NCBI GenBank assembly: GCA_013397935.1
Contig: VZRN01000753.1
Span: 2,309,259-2,373,258 of the forward strand
Source of the DNA: Dasyornis broadbenti
Lineage: Eukaryota; Chordata; Aves; Passeriformes; Dasyornithidae
Reading direction: 5' to 3'
Length of the DNA stretch: 64,000 bases
Positions within the stretch are counted from its first letter, which is position 1. Every line of letters begins with the position of its first letter. The notes beneath the pieces were generated by a model. That model was not told where the DNA came from. It was given only the letters and a program-made list of their open reading frames with translations, and searched no databases. The position numbers were made by a program, and so were the translations under genes. Positions 42,301-53,483 of this stretch are shown in pieces.

Positions 42301-43320
42301 TCCTTGAGACAAACACTCAGGTATTTCCCTCCACACTGCAAGCAGAAAGCAGACAGCTTGATTATGCTGCTATTGTTTTCCAGTGTGCAATTAAATAATT
42401 CATCCTGCTGAATAAAGCCAGCTTTTTGTTAGAAAAGAATACAGAGCTGGTTGGATGCAGCAGACTTCATTAAGAGATGAAAATGAAGTACAAGCCTGGA
42501 AGCAAAACTCTGCTGATTTTCAAAATCTCTGATTACTGTTGGTTTTTAAATTTGTTAAACATAAGGAATCCTCCAGATGCCTTTGTGAGATCCCTCTGGC
42601 AGGTACTTCCTGCCTTTAGTTACTTCTAACCCTTCTAACCCTGCCCTCCAGTTCCTTCAGCCTGGTGCTACAGTCTGGCTCCACATAAAGACTTCACAAT
42701 TAGAATATTCAAGCAGGATTTTAGATTTAGAATTGAGAAGTGGATTTTTAATATTAAAACCTTGTAAAACTGTCCCAAAGGTGGGTTCTCACACAAAACA
42801 GCTTTGTCTTGGTGACACCAGACTCAGACTTCCTATAAAACCCCAAATCTGTTTTCATTCACCCACTGGAGAAGTTTATTTCTCTTCAGTAACTAGGAAG
42901 AACCTTGGTCTTCTGAGGTTAAAGGTTGCCTTTGGGGTACCTCTCAAAATAACAATTGCGTGGTGAGAACACAGAACTACTACTGAATTCACAGAAGCAA
43001 GCTAGGGCTCCTCACCACACGATCTGCAGAGGCTCTCTGGATATCAGAATCCCAAAGAATACCAAATGAAAGCCTTTCTCTCTTCAAAACCATACAAGAG
43101 CATAAGGGGCATTTAAACACCCCAAAGCCAAAAGGAGCAACATTTTAAAAAATACCAGGGCAGGGAGAATGGAGAAGTAAAAAGAGATTAAACAACTGTC
43201 TTGCAGCTTGTGCTGCATAAAAGATCTGGGACAAATTCTTCTGGCTATTCCTTTTCCTCTATGTGGAAAATCACAGAAATTAAACCTCTAGTGGCAAACC
43301 TCTGGGAAATAGAAAGCTTC

Positions 43321-43395
43321 CCTTCCTTCCTTCCTTCCTTCCTTCCTTCCTTCCTTCCTTCCTTCGTTCCTTCCTTCCTTCCTTCCTTCCTTCCT
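43321..43395. repeat. (CCTT)n microsatellite
   Basis: About 18 to 19 tandem CCTT units with a single C-to-G interruption at 43366. The tract reads open in several frames (LPSF repeats on plus, KEGR repeats on minus), which is a product of the repeat and not a protein. As a polypyrimidine/polypurine tract it is likely to vary in length between individuals. Confidence 0.97.
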
Positions 43396-45161
43396 CTCAG
43401 CAGTTTCTATTTTAATGTCACTCTCTCTATATACACATAAATATAGTGCGCATATATTTACACAAATATCCATACCTATATGCATGTATAAACTGAGCAT
43501 TAGTCTTGTCAGCATCTGACTCATAAGGCCCATGACAGCAACATATGACTTCTCTTCAATTTTTGGGTGACAGCAACATAGGCATCAGTGGCTAAAGACG
43601 CACATGCTCTGTGTATATGTAACTAAACTAATCAATAGTTTTCAAACAATTTTTTCTTTTCTTTTTTGTGCAATAAATCTCTTCAGAAAGGTTTGAGTGG
43701 CTGTTTTTAATGTTCTAGTCAGGGTGAATTTTGCCACAACCAAGAGTAGTGACCTCTGTTAAAAGAAGGATGTCTTGGCCAAATAAAATCCATTTGTAAG
43801 ATTTAAGCGAGAAAGAAGCAGTGCACAGATCTTTGTGCAAGGCAGAGTACCCTGCTCAAACTCCGTTCCTCAGTCTGCATTCTGCTTCCTGACCAGACAT
43901 ATCCTTAGTGTCAGAGAAACTCTGCACTGGAAAAGAAATGATTCTTTTCTTCACAAAGAGACAGAAATCTTCAACAGACATCCGACGTGTCCCTTCAAGG
44001 TATCCATGTGTGACTTTAGATTTTCTACAACCATTCCTGGTTCTGCCCAGAGTCAGACATCTCAGCAACACAATAAACAGGACAGTTTTAAAGCATGTCA
44101 GTTCAAAATCTCTCTGCAATGCTTTGCCAGGATTTACCTTTTTATTTTTCCTCTTGGGAAGACAGAGTGTTACAAGGCCTCTGGAACCGGTAGGAGCTTA
44201 AGTTCCATTTGAAGTCAATAGGATTTGTAATCTTAAATCCCTCGAACGCCTTTGAAAACCTCTGTGGATATGTGTCTTGACAAAAGCATCAACTTTGCCT
44301 TTCCTTTAACACTGAAGTTCCATTTCCCTAAAGACAGAGAATCTACACTCTTAAGCTCTAACCTGCATAAGCCCCCAGTGATATTCTTGCGAGCTTCAGA
44401 CAATACAAGGAACATGTTTGACAATGAAATATAGAAATAGATGTAAAGTGAAATTTTCAAAAGCACCTTCAGAGACTTCCAATAAGTATTTTCTTCCTAA
44501 ACACTTCAGTAATTTTGAATTTCTTTTTCCCTGGTATAGCTATTGTTTCCAATGCTATCCTGGACACAATTAGAACGTTTTTTAGGGTTTTTTTCCTTCT
44601 TTGGTGGCTGGCCTGGACATTTTTCAAGTACTGCTATAACTTAAAAACTGACCAAGACAAAGTGCAAAATGTCATCGTACAGAGCCTGCATCTTAAACAG
44701 CAGCATATACAAAACACCATTTTCTCTTTACAATCAGCCCTGAAATTCACACATTTACAGCTGGTTTCAAAGAATTGGCCCCATGAGTGTTCGGAAATGC
44801 AGTAGTTACATTTATGCCATTAACTTAGCAAAGCCTTTAACATGTAAGAAAATGAACGCGAAGATTCCTGTTTTAAATTGCATGTTAAACCAAGATTCAT
44901 GGTTACAGAGAATCTCTCTGAGCACACATTTCATCACTGAATATAAAGTGGAATGGATGGGGATTAAAAAACGTGGTGAAAAAATGCTGAGATGAGTCAA
45001 ACTCTTATGCATGAACCACCTCAAGCTGTGACTAAATTGGGAATGAGATGTAAGTATGAATATAGCTCTCCATTAATGCACGGGACAGACAGAGGAAGAG
45101 AGGCATAAAGCATATGGGGATATCACAAAACAGCAGAAGACAACCACAAAATGATTTCTAA

Positions 45162-45167
45162 GTTTAC
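45162..45167 (-). other. SPOCK1: 5' splice site of the SPOCK1 exon
   Basis: On the minus strand the exon ends in CAAG and continues GTAAAC. The core GTAA is standard; +5 is A rather than the usual G, so the donor is somewhat weak. It leaves the codon split after its first base, which agrees with the Ala that follows FDQ in testican-1. Confidence 0.82.
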
Positions 45168-45213
45168 CTTGATCAAATGGCTTGTTTGGATTCCAGTTTC
45201 TGAAATAATCATC
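45168..45213 (-). CDS. SPOCK1: SPOCK1 (testican-1) internal coding exon
   Basis: Seen: read on the minus strand, these 46 bases give GAT GAT TAT TTC AGA AAC TGG AAT CCA AAC AAG CCA TTT GAT CAA G, that is DDYFRNWNPNKPFDQ plus the first base of the next codon. The block starts right after a pyrimidine-rich tract ending in AG and stops right before GTAAAC, so it has the form of an internal exon entered in phase 0 and left in phase 1. Known: testican-1 carries this peptide in its N-terminal region, just before ALDPSKDPC and the follistatin-like domain; testican-3 differs (FRTWSPGKPFDQ) and testican-2 is unrelated here, so the paralogue choice is firm. Testicans are secreted heparan/chondroitin sulphate proteoglycans of the extracellular matrix, prominent in brain. 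The leftover G fits the Ala codon expected next. Inferred: the gene runs right to left and the rest of the window is its introns. The exon is too short to stand out as an open reading frame. Confidence 0.9.
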
Positions 45214-45240
45214 CTAAATGAGGATAAAAAAAGAGAAAAC
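45214..45240 (-). other. SPOCK1: 3' splice site of the SPOCK1 exon
   Basis: On the minus strand the bases before the exon are a pyrimidine-rich stretch (about TTTTCTCTTTTTTTATCCTC) followed by ATTTAG, then the exon's GATGAT. This is a typical polypyrimidine tract and AG acceptor. It fixes the exon start at 45213, and the frame it sets gives the testican peptide from the first base. I cannot place the branch point with confidence. Confidence 0.82.
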
Positions 45241-47008
45241 TCAGGAAAAATACAATCGGTATTTTTAGTACAATTTTATACAACTTAATTACAAATTAAT
45301 CAACTCATGTTTTGAGTCTAACATATTTAGATCAAACAGATAAGGCTATCAACCAGTTGTGTCCTAAAGAGTAATTAATGCAGGTTAGAAATTAAAGAAT
45401 AAAAAAAGTCCTTGGATTCAGCACCTTGAATTTTTCTTCTGGATTGTATTTCAAAGCACGTCCATTATTAAACATTTTATAATAACTCTGTATTATTTCA
45501 TGTTAATCTACAGTCTTTGACAACAAAGAGCATATTGTTCAGATAGTGTAGCATGATCCACACCATCCTGGTGTGGTGAAAGGTCAGCAAAGTAAAGTCA
45601 AAGATATATCCATTTGGACACATGTAAATCACACCACTGTGAATGTACAGAAATACACCAGAAATATTGCAAACATTACATTTAAAGTACAACTACGTCC
45701 AGGAGCACTTGCAGTGAACATTTTTGTCACTGCTCCCACTATTAAACTTGAAAAATTTTCTGAAACCTGATGTAAAGAGATCATTGTGCTGTGAGTGTTG
45801 CGGTTCTGTTTTACACAATTCTCACTGGATTTTACACTGGTGAAGGCAGGGACTGTCAGAGTGCCTGGCCAAATAATGATTCTGTTGCAAACTAGTCTCT
45901 CTGCAGAAAAAATGGAAAACTCTTCCATGTGTTGGATCAATCTGTATTCTGTGTACTGAGCAAATATTTATCTGAAGGCAAAGTTTTCCCTGCTTCAGAG
46001 CGCCATCAACCCTGTGCTGAAGAACTGGGATTTAAGCTCAACTGATATATCAGTTTCAGCATACTCTGTGTATCTCACTTGTGTCCTCTTTGAGAGGGCA
46101 TGATAACAACAGAATAATCCATTTGAGGTGAGGAAGCATAAACATTTTCCTACAACACTGTCATATTTTTCTGCATATTAATCTTTATTTCCTTTTTAAT
46201 ATATCCAGTATTCTATATTCATTTCCTGAGGGATGCCACTAAAGAGATGTATTCATCAAGCTGTCCAGAACGACACCGAGATTTCTTTTTCCTGCCAGGA
46301 CGGTAACTAAAAACCCATCAGTGTGAATAAGACATCTAAATTATTTCTTCCACAGGGCTTTGTTTACCATTTATCTCCAGTACACTGAATTTCATGTGCT
46401 CTCATGCTATCCAGTCACCCTAACCTGGAATATTTTGGAGACTTGGAAGTCAGCATGACTTTCTTTATGGATTCAGAAAAAGCGTGGTACAGGAGGCGTG
46501 AGGACTCCACAGCCCCAGTGAACACCAGGAGATGAAATTTCTGAACACTGTGGACAGCATGGAGAACCATGGATTGTTCTCCTGCTCTTCTCTGCTTGCT
46601 CTGGGGCAGGAAAGCATGGGCAAATGCTGGCCTGGATCAAATTATTCTTCATGACTAGCAGGAGGAAATGTGGGCTTTTTTCCACCAATATATTAATGCT
46701 CAGCATCTCTGCTGACTTCATGGACAGAGATAATGTTCCACAATAACAGCAAAGAGTATTATTCATAATTTATTTCAGATACATCAAAAGTATCCATACT
46801 TTTTTCTTCACAAGTACAGGGTTTGGCAGCAGAAATAGAATGACAGGCTTGCCTTTGAATTCCACAGCTTTGCTAATATGAAAACCCCTCATAGTTATAC
46901 AATGCTTTGTAACAGATGATGATGTACTGCTAAATTCACCAAGCATTAATCACTTTTCAGAATGTGTTGGGTTTTCAGCTTTTATAGCAGAATCTTTTTC
47001 AGCAACAA

Positions 47009-47025
47009 TTTTTTTTTTTTTTTTT
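47009..47025. repeat. Poly-T run
   Basis: Seventeen T residues in unique intronic sequence. No retroposon body recognised. Confidence 0.85.
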
Positions 47026-47541
47026 CCTGCTTACATTTTTTCCAAGGTGTTGCTTTGCTGGTGGGTATTCAGCATCAGAAACTGTTAAATAATTCAACTC
47101 CCAACAACGGTTTCTTATGCTGGTGGCATATGGAACCAGTTTTGAAATAAGGATCGGGAAGGGGGTTTATCTCAATTTCAGTGTCAAAGAAATATTTTAC
47201 CAAAAATGTGTCTTCCTCACAAAAATACCTACAACACAACCATCTCTTCTGTAGATCTGTTATTCCTCCTCTTCTCCTTCATGCAGACCTGTTTAGTATT
47301 CCATTTTGGAAACTGAAACTATGTTTATTTTAGAATGTGCCTGAAACCACAGCATGATAACGTAGAAAATACACAAGAAAAAATAAGGGGAAAAATACCC
47401 TAAAAGGTGGAATCGAGAAAACCTTTGAGATTTTCAATATATAAACCCCATTATTATTTATAGGAGTAAATAACAACCATACATACATCAGAGCAATACA
47501 GTCAATAGCAGTTTCAAAATAACTCATGCCAGTTGGACAAC

Positions 47542-48026
47542 TGTTCTAGTTTCAGCTGGATAGAATTATTTTTCCTCTTAGCAGCTGGTACAGCATTGAT
47601 TTAGGATGAGAATAATGTTGCTAATACACTGATGTTTTGGTTGTTGCTGAGGAGTGGTTACTCCAAGCCAAAGAATTTTCAGTTTCCCAGGTTTCTTCAG
47701 TGAGGAGCCAGGAAGAAGAATGGCCAGACAAAGTGACCCAAACCGTCCAAATCCCAGAATATAAACTGGGGTGAGTTGGCTGGGGGGAGATGATCAGTGC
47801 TAGGACAGTGCCCAGCAGGTGATGAAAATTGTGCTGGGCATTACATGTCTTTCTCGGGGTTTATTCATCTATCTTTTTGTCATATTTATTACAGTTATTA
47901 AGCTGCTCTTATTACACCTTATGGGGTTTTACCATTATTTCCCCCTAATTCTCCTCCCTGTGCCACCCAGGTAGGTGGGGAGGGTGTGAGTTAGCAGCTG
48001 GGTGCTGCCTGGATTAAACCACAACA
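47542..48026 (+). mobile_element. Endogenous retroviral solo LTR (avian ERVL-like)
   Basis: Seen: it starts TGTTCTAGTTTCAGCTGGAT and ends GGATTAAACCACAACA, giving the TG...CA ends of an LTR. In between lie CTGATGTTTTGGTTGTTGCT, GACAAAGTGACCCAAACCG, a TATAAA at 47760-47765 followed by CTGGGGTGAGTTGGCTGG, a TTATTAAGCTGCTCTTATTA segment near 47896 and TTAGCAGCTGGGTGCTGCCT close to the end. Known: this order matches a very common family of bird solo LTRs that I place with ERVL-like elements from memory; the exact subfamily is uncertain. No internal retroviral sequence lies on either side, so it is a solo LTR left by recombination. It is about 485 bases. A clean target-site duplication is not evident (ACAAC on the left, CCACA on the right), so the insertion is old or the ends are a few bases off. 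Confidence 0.85.
47760..47765 (+). promoter_or_regulatory. TATA box of the solo LTR
   Basis: TATAAA inside the LTR, in the position where this family has its core promoter, before a GGGGTGAGTTGGCTGG segment. It points rightward, antisense to SPOCK1. Whether it is still active cannot be told from sequence. Confidence 0.5.
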
Positions 48027-49917
48027 CCACAAAACACAGCACCAGGGTTTCACTTCAGCATCGATACCTGCAAGAGCTGAGACTGAAGGGTTATGGCACC
48101 ATAAAGGTGAAATTCACCCCGTGGGTACGGCTGAGCAGAAAATCTGTGTCACATTTAAATACACACCTAAAGCTCTGACTCAGAAACAGACAGGGCTTTG
48201 TGCCAGTACTCTGTAAGGTTCTGGGATTTATAACAATATCCTCAGATGACTTTTGTTAGAGGGTGGAGCTCTGATTATCTCTGAAGGAATGGCATCACTT
48301 CACTGGAACTTCTTGCAACAGAGGAGCAGCATACATATACATACAAAAATACAGTCCAGTTGATTAAAGAGATTTAAAATTCCCATTCAGAAAAACATCT
48401 TCCTGATAAAAAGAAATGTATGCATTTCTGAGCATTCTGCTCAGGCTAATACTAATGTGCTTAGAATCCCTTATGCCTTCTGAAATAAATGAAACTCACA
48501 CAATTTTCATATTAACATGTTAATTAATCAATATTAACACATTAATAATTAACATGTATCAATGCATTTAATTTAGAACAATATTAATAGTTTATCTTAA
48601 GAGTTTAAAATATAGAATGAATTATGAAATGTTGTAAATACTTTTATTCACTCTGCGGATATTTACAAGTTAAAATTGAAAAACGTACCTCAACTTCCTG
48701 AATACGTAAGCATTACAAATGAGAAAAGAAAAAAGAATGAAATAAAGAAATATAAAATTAGGTTAACATTCATCAGTTTTCTCCTTAGTGTCCTTTTAAA
48801 TGTGAAATCACTTCTTTCAGATGACCTTCACCTACAAATGAAATAATTTTCCTCTCTTTCTTTTCTGCCCCTTCCACCTCTGCTGCCATGACCCAGTTTT
48901 TATCAGCTGCACTATTAGCCAAATGCCATTCTAGTAATGTTTCTTTCCTGTGGAGCACCAAAAAATGGCTTTTTCATTCCCTTTTGGCAGGCAAAACCTA
49001 GTGGTTTTCCACACACTCATCTGTACATACTTGATATAAGACATGTTATTTAATTTTTTTCCTAGCTGACTTTAAAAACTATTTATTGGGTGGACTTTGA
49101 AGGGAATGCAAAACCAGGCACAGAGCTACTTCAATACAGCAGGTGACAGCAACTGAGAAATATTTCTGATGAACAAATATTTGAAAATATCTTTCTTCTT
49201 GCACAGAATTCACACTTCGAAGGTTTTGCCTATGGTTCAGTGGCTGCATATGACTAAGTCAATCTTTTAATTAAAGGAAGGGACTCTGCACATCTAAAAT
49301 CATGCATGAAAAGGGAAGAGCTGATACTGCAAGCCAAAGCTGGATCTGAGTCCCTTAGCTCAACTCAGTGTTACACAAAAGTGACATGTTGGCCCCTTAT
49401 GGACTCCGAGTCTCACAGCACAGGTTAAATATCCAACTTCTAAATTCAGGAAAAGAAATCCAGCTCCTGTCCAGCTGGGCCCAAGGCAATTCTTGAGGAA
49501 ATCTTGAGTTCTGTTCTCACTTAATGCAGGGTAATGACCTTTTTCAAGATTCTTTTCTGTTCCTTTATAAAGTCCATCGCCTGCCGGAGGTGGGCAACAG
49601 CCTGGCGTGGCAGGGCAGGGAACCCAGGGGCCCCTCACACGGGGAGAAGCTTGCCTGGGGCTTCCCCCACCCCAATTAAATTGCAAGGCTCGGGACAGGA
49701 GCTGCCTTTTCAGTTCTGTGTCTGTTCACCAGATGCATCATGGAACCCTTCTTCTAGATTTTACCCTCAGGAAATTTAACTTAGAAACCAGTTGTGATCA
49801 TTAACAAATGAAAAAGAAATTATAAAAGCAAATACAAATTGCTAGACTTAGGCCTCAGCTCTTCACTGCATTTTTACTGTGTTGATTTGAGGAATCAAGA
49901 GATTAGAGGAATGACAT
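48027..49917 (-). other. SPOCK1: SPOCK1 intron between the solo LTR and the SINE
   Basis: Mostly AT-rich unique sequence. Around 48505-48600 it is strongly AT-rich with repeated ATTAACATGT words, and a GC-rich block with a few CpGs lies at about 49555-49690. No exon was recognised; open frames over the GC-rich block on both strands look like nothing known. Confidence 0.65.
48511..48524. repeat. 14-bp perfect palindrome
   Basis: ATTAACATGTTAAT is its own reverse complement and lies in a very AT-rich stretch in which ATTAACATGT returns about 35 bases later. It contains homeodomain-type TTAAT words. Confidence 0.75.
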
Positions 49918-50060
49918 TTTCAGAGAATCAGAGAGTTGGAAGGGACCCACAAAGATCATCAAGTTCAACTCTTAAGCAAATGGCACATAAAGCGATCAAA
50001 ATGGTGACTTTGGCATTACTAGCACCATGCTCTAAAAATCCATTTTGCCATATCATGCAT
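49918..50060 (-). mobile_element. tRNA-Ile/CR1-type SINE (TguSINE1-like)
   Basis: Seen: the left part, AGAGAATCAGAGAGTTGGAA then GGGACCCACAAAGATCATCA and AGTTCAACTCTTAAG, is the reverse complement of a CR1 3' end. Directly next to it, 49981-50035 reads TGGCACATAAAGCGATCAAA, ATGGTGACTTTGGCATTACT, AGCACCATGCTCTAA, which follows the reverse complement of tRNA-Ile at roughly 70 % of positions by eye; many differences fit decay of CpG sites. The A box end of the tRNA head (right of 50036) is poorly preserved. Known: a tRNA-Ile head on a CR1 tail is the make-up of TguSINE1 in passerine birds. Inferred: a minus-strand, old copy. The right boundary is uncertain. Confidence 0.82.
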
Positions 50061-51421
50061 AAAAAATTGATGTTTCTTAAGAATAACAAAATTATCTTTT
50101 CTCATTCAATACATAGATGTCAAATCCAGCCAACTTATGCCATCAACAAAGTCAATCAAGAGAATAATCCTATCTTAAACTAAGAATGCAAAGGGCATGT
50201 TAAAAACACTAGTTTAACAGTTCACAAAAAGTTTATAACAGTCAGAATTTTCAAAAATCTCATTTATCAGCAAATAGAAATTGTCCCTAGGACCAGGACA
50301 TTAACATGAGACTGCTTTCCTCTCCTATCACCCCTCCTATCACCACAATAACAATACAGTTTTAAAAAAATAAAATTAATGGTGAAACCAAACACGTTTA
50401 TCCTCTTTCGCCCTACCAACTAAGAAAGTAAACAACAGCTTCTTGTTCTCCTGAAGTTTAAGTATTAAAGTTATTCCCACTAATCCTACTCTTTTGTCGC
50501 TTTGAATTTAGTTATTACCTAAGACTTGATATTTTGGAAGAGTTAATGAAGCATGGATAATTTAACACACAAACACTCTCTCTACTTTATTTACTTGTCA
50601 AAAAGAAGCTCTTGCAAGATGCTCTTATTTATAAATACAGTCAAACATTAGCTAAATGGGTTCATAAATATTTATATTTGTTGCATTAATTGAGCCTATA
50701 ACTTATTTGTATGACTCGAGCAGAAATGAGATGCTGACTGAAAACATTCCATGAAAATGCCCCTGATTTTGTCCCTTTCAGAACCTGCTCAGTTTGGTTT
50801 GCTCCCTCAAGGCCTGGGAGGATCCCACAGAACTTGAGGAGTCTGTGAGGTGCAGAGTCTTTAGGAAACTCCTACACAAAAGGAGTAACCCCAGGACTGA
50901 CAGAGACCCCTGAGGGGCCAATCTTCATTCCCAGCTCCTCCCAGCCAACATGAGCTTAAGTTTCTAAGTATCTCCAGGAGGGACATTTATTGACACTGCT
51001 TTGCAGCCTGCTTGGTATTTCCCTCTTTCACCTTCCATCTATGAATAAACCTTTTACCGTCATAAGGACCAGCTGGAAAAAGTGGTAATTACCAGCTCAC
51101 TGCTTTTGTTAAAATTAGCTCCAGAAAGATGCAGCTGCATTTTCTGCCTCTCTACCTTGCAGTGCAGAAGATCATTCCAACACCAAGCACTGTTAAAGCA
51201 CCAGCTGCTGCTTGCTAAAGTCAATCTAGCCTGTCATAAATACCTCCCCAAGGCCTATTGCCTGTTTTAAGCAAATAGCTTGTGTCAGCAAATTACACAT
51301 TATTTATTCATCTATTTACTTTTTTATTGGCTTAAGAGGAAGAGAAGGTATTTTACCCACTGAGCACTTCAGTGAACAAAGCTCTCCAATGAGATCTCTA
51401 CGTTAAGACATCTCTAACCAC

Positions 51422-51438
51422 CTCTCTCTCTCTCTCTC
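51422..51438. repeat. (CT)n dinucleotide repeat
   Basis: About eight uninterrupted CT units, ending in CCC. Short simple repeat with no other signal around it. Confidence 0.9.
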
Positions 51439-52360
51439 CCTGGAATCAGAGAACTGCATCCAAACAGGATGCTCTGGCTTAGTGAATTAGTAATGCTGAT
51501 GCTGGAGATATTCAGTTTTAAATTTTGTATGGGAAAGCTTTAAGTTTAGTGAGAAACGTCCCAGAAAGGCCGGGAATATCCGGGTTTACTGACAGAGCTC
51601 CCAGAATTAAGTGGTAACATTGAGAGAATCCAAGGCAGAAGAAAACAGTGCCACACGTAATGAAAAGTCTGCAGATGTCAGGACTTCCCTAGAATGCTAA
51701 ATCATTCATAAAAATATAATGAATTGATAAAAATATAACAATTCAATTGGAATCATATATAATGCCAAATACACTAATAGTGGTTTATTCATAACAATAG
51801 AAAATCCATAAATACATATCCTGATGAATCCTCAGACGTGTATGGCACAGAAAAGATCCTTGACCATGTATTACAATCTCAGACGTCCCATAAGACTCAA
51901 ATTCTCGGTACAAAGACTTGCTGCCACTACTGTGCAAAAGTAAGTTCTTCTAGCCATGTTAATGGCCCAGAATGTTACTGGGTTTCTGATTTTCAAAAAT
52001 TAAAAGATTTTTGGCTGGTTGGGGAGTTTTTGTGCTATATTAAGAAAGATTTGCCACTCCTGTTTTGCTGAAAGACTTTTCCAGAAGTTTCCACGATCAA
52101 TACTGAGAAAGTGGCAGATGCAACTTTCAGAATAGACTTTCTTTACTCACACTTACAATCATTCATTGGGGTGGCAAAAACTTCGAAAATTAAATTTAAA
52201 AAATTGGAAAAAAATTGAATATATTCCTTACACCTGAACCCGTATCAGCTAGAATACGAATTCTCATTCTTTACAACTCAATCCTATGGGCTTTTACATA
52301 GAAATCTTCCAGCTGCTCTGTTGGGTTTTGCAGTTGGTTGTTTTAGTTGGGGTTTCGGTT

Positions 52361-52396
52361 TGTTTTTTTCTTTTTTTTTTTCTTTTTTTTTTTTTT
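52361..52396. repeat. T-rich tract
   Basis: Runs of T broken by single C residues, preceded by a GT-rich segment. On the minus strand it is an A-rich stretch leading into AAACCGAAACCCCAACT, which could be the worn tail of an old retroposon, but no body is identifiable. Confidence 0.75.
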
Positions 52397-53465
52397 AAAG
52401 ACAAATATAGTAAGAATTAAAAATATTTCTTAAAAAACCCCAAACCACTTATTGTTTATCCAAAAGAATGAAGCCAGAGTTTATGTCTACAATGATGAGG
52501 GCAAACAGATGCTCATTTTCTCTGCTTGTGCTCCAAGCAGGATGAATGAGGGCCAGCTGTGAGCCAGCAGCTCCAGAGCTGCTTTAGCACAGCGTTGTGC
52601 CAGCACACATGGCTGATACAGCTGATATATTTGGGTGGTTGGGACAATCACACGACTGTCTGTGCTGGCCTGTGCAGAAATATCTAAAACTGGTGGGGTG
52701 ACAGGGGAAAAGTGCATTGGTTTTTTATGCTTTGCTCTCCCTGTTGGCAGACTAACTTTGGAACTGCAATTGGCTTCTGCCGGAACTCTTCCCCTCATTA
52801 GCGTGTGCTAAAGAGCCTATTACCCCGGCTTGAATGAAATAATTCTCTCTAACTTGGCGATCATAAAGCTTTTCACACTTCAGTGTGTCCCGCCAGCCAC
52901 AGCAGGTTTTGCTGCAGGCTGTACAGCTTTCACGAGGCCAGAAAGGCAAAACTCTCAAGGGTTGGGCTCACTGACCCTTGCTGGGCTGGAGGTGCTGGCA
53001 CAGGCACCACAACTCCAAGGCCAGATTGAGAACCAGAGTGGGAATCGTCAGCTCCCACTTTCCCAAACTGAGCAGCACCCAGTCAGACAGCAAGGAAAAA
53101 GCAGAGCCAGAAATAATAAAAATATATTCCCTCTCCTTCCAGGTGGAATTCCTTAAGGCAGCGTTATTTCTGGTCTCTGAACTTACACTAGGCAGGAATT
53201 CCCAGCTGGATAGCCAGGTTAACCCACTTGTAGGGATCATCACCTTGAAGGGATCATTGCTGCCTCTAGCGATCCCCATGAGGTTCCAGCAAAACGCACA
53301 AAAATAACAGGAGCGCCCACCGTATGAAATGAAGATTCACAGGCGACAACCTGGCCTAATGATGCTTTCTTAGATGATCATTTGCTTGTTTTCCACTTAT
53401 CAAAACCACCATGCCTTTATCTCAGATTGTAATTGTAAATATTGGTGGGAAATGACCCCCTGCAG

Positions 53466-53483
53466 GTTCTCTATAGAGAGAAC
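53466..53483. repeat. 7-bp hairpin
   Basis: GTTCTCT and AGAGAAC pair around ATAG. A small palindrome in unique intron, probably of no consequence. Confidence 0.6.

Larger units (their letters stand above)
39321..45167 (-). other. SPOCK1: SPOCK1 intron between the old CR1 copy and the exon
   Basis: Unique AT-rich sequence directly downstream of the exon in the gene's direction. It holds the (CCTT)n tract at 43321-43395 and a homeodomain- and E-box-like block around 39780-40240 that is treated under findings. No other exon or transposable element was recognised. Short open frames on both strands near 43835-44212 and 44515-44805 are of chance length and unlike any known protein. Confidence 0.72.
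45214..47541 (-). other. SPOCK1: SPOCK1 intron upstream of the exon, exon-proximal part
   Basis: Apart from the splice acceptor at its left end, this is unique AT-rich sequence with a 17-base T run at 47009-47025. No further exon or repeat family was recognised. The preceding testican exon (peptide ending YWNRFRD) was looked for on the minus strand and not seen. Confidence 0.7.

Noticed and set aside
43201..43533. Open frames with LPSF repeats (plus) and KEGR repeats (minus)
   Set aside because: Produced by the (CCTT)n microsatellite.
47542..48026. Full endogenous retrovirus
   Set aside because: Only one LTR is present; no gag, pol or env similarity and no second LTR nearby.
49360..49686. 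108-codon minus-strand open frame rich in Gly and Pro
   Set aside because: Tracks the GC-rich patch; no similarity to testican or any known protein.
49981..50035. tRNA-Ile gene
   Set aside because: It is fused to a CR1-like tail, worn at many conserved positions and lacks a good 5' part; it is the head of a SINE.
52487..53307. Overlapping open frames of about 100 codons on both strands in a GC-richer segment
   Set aside because: Simultaneous openness on both strands reflects composition; no family similarity.
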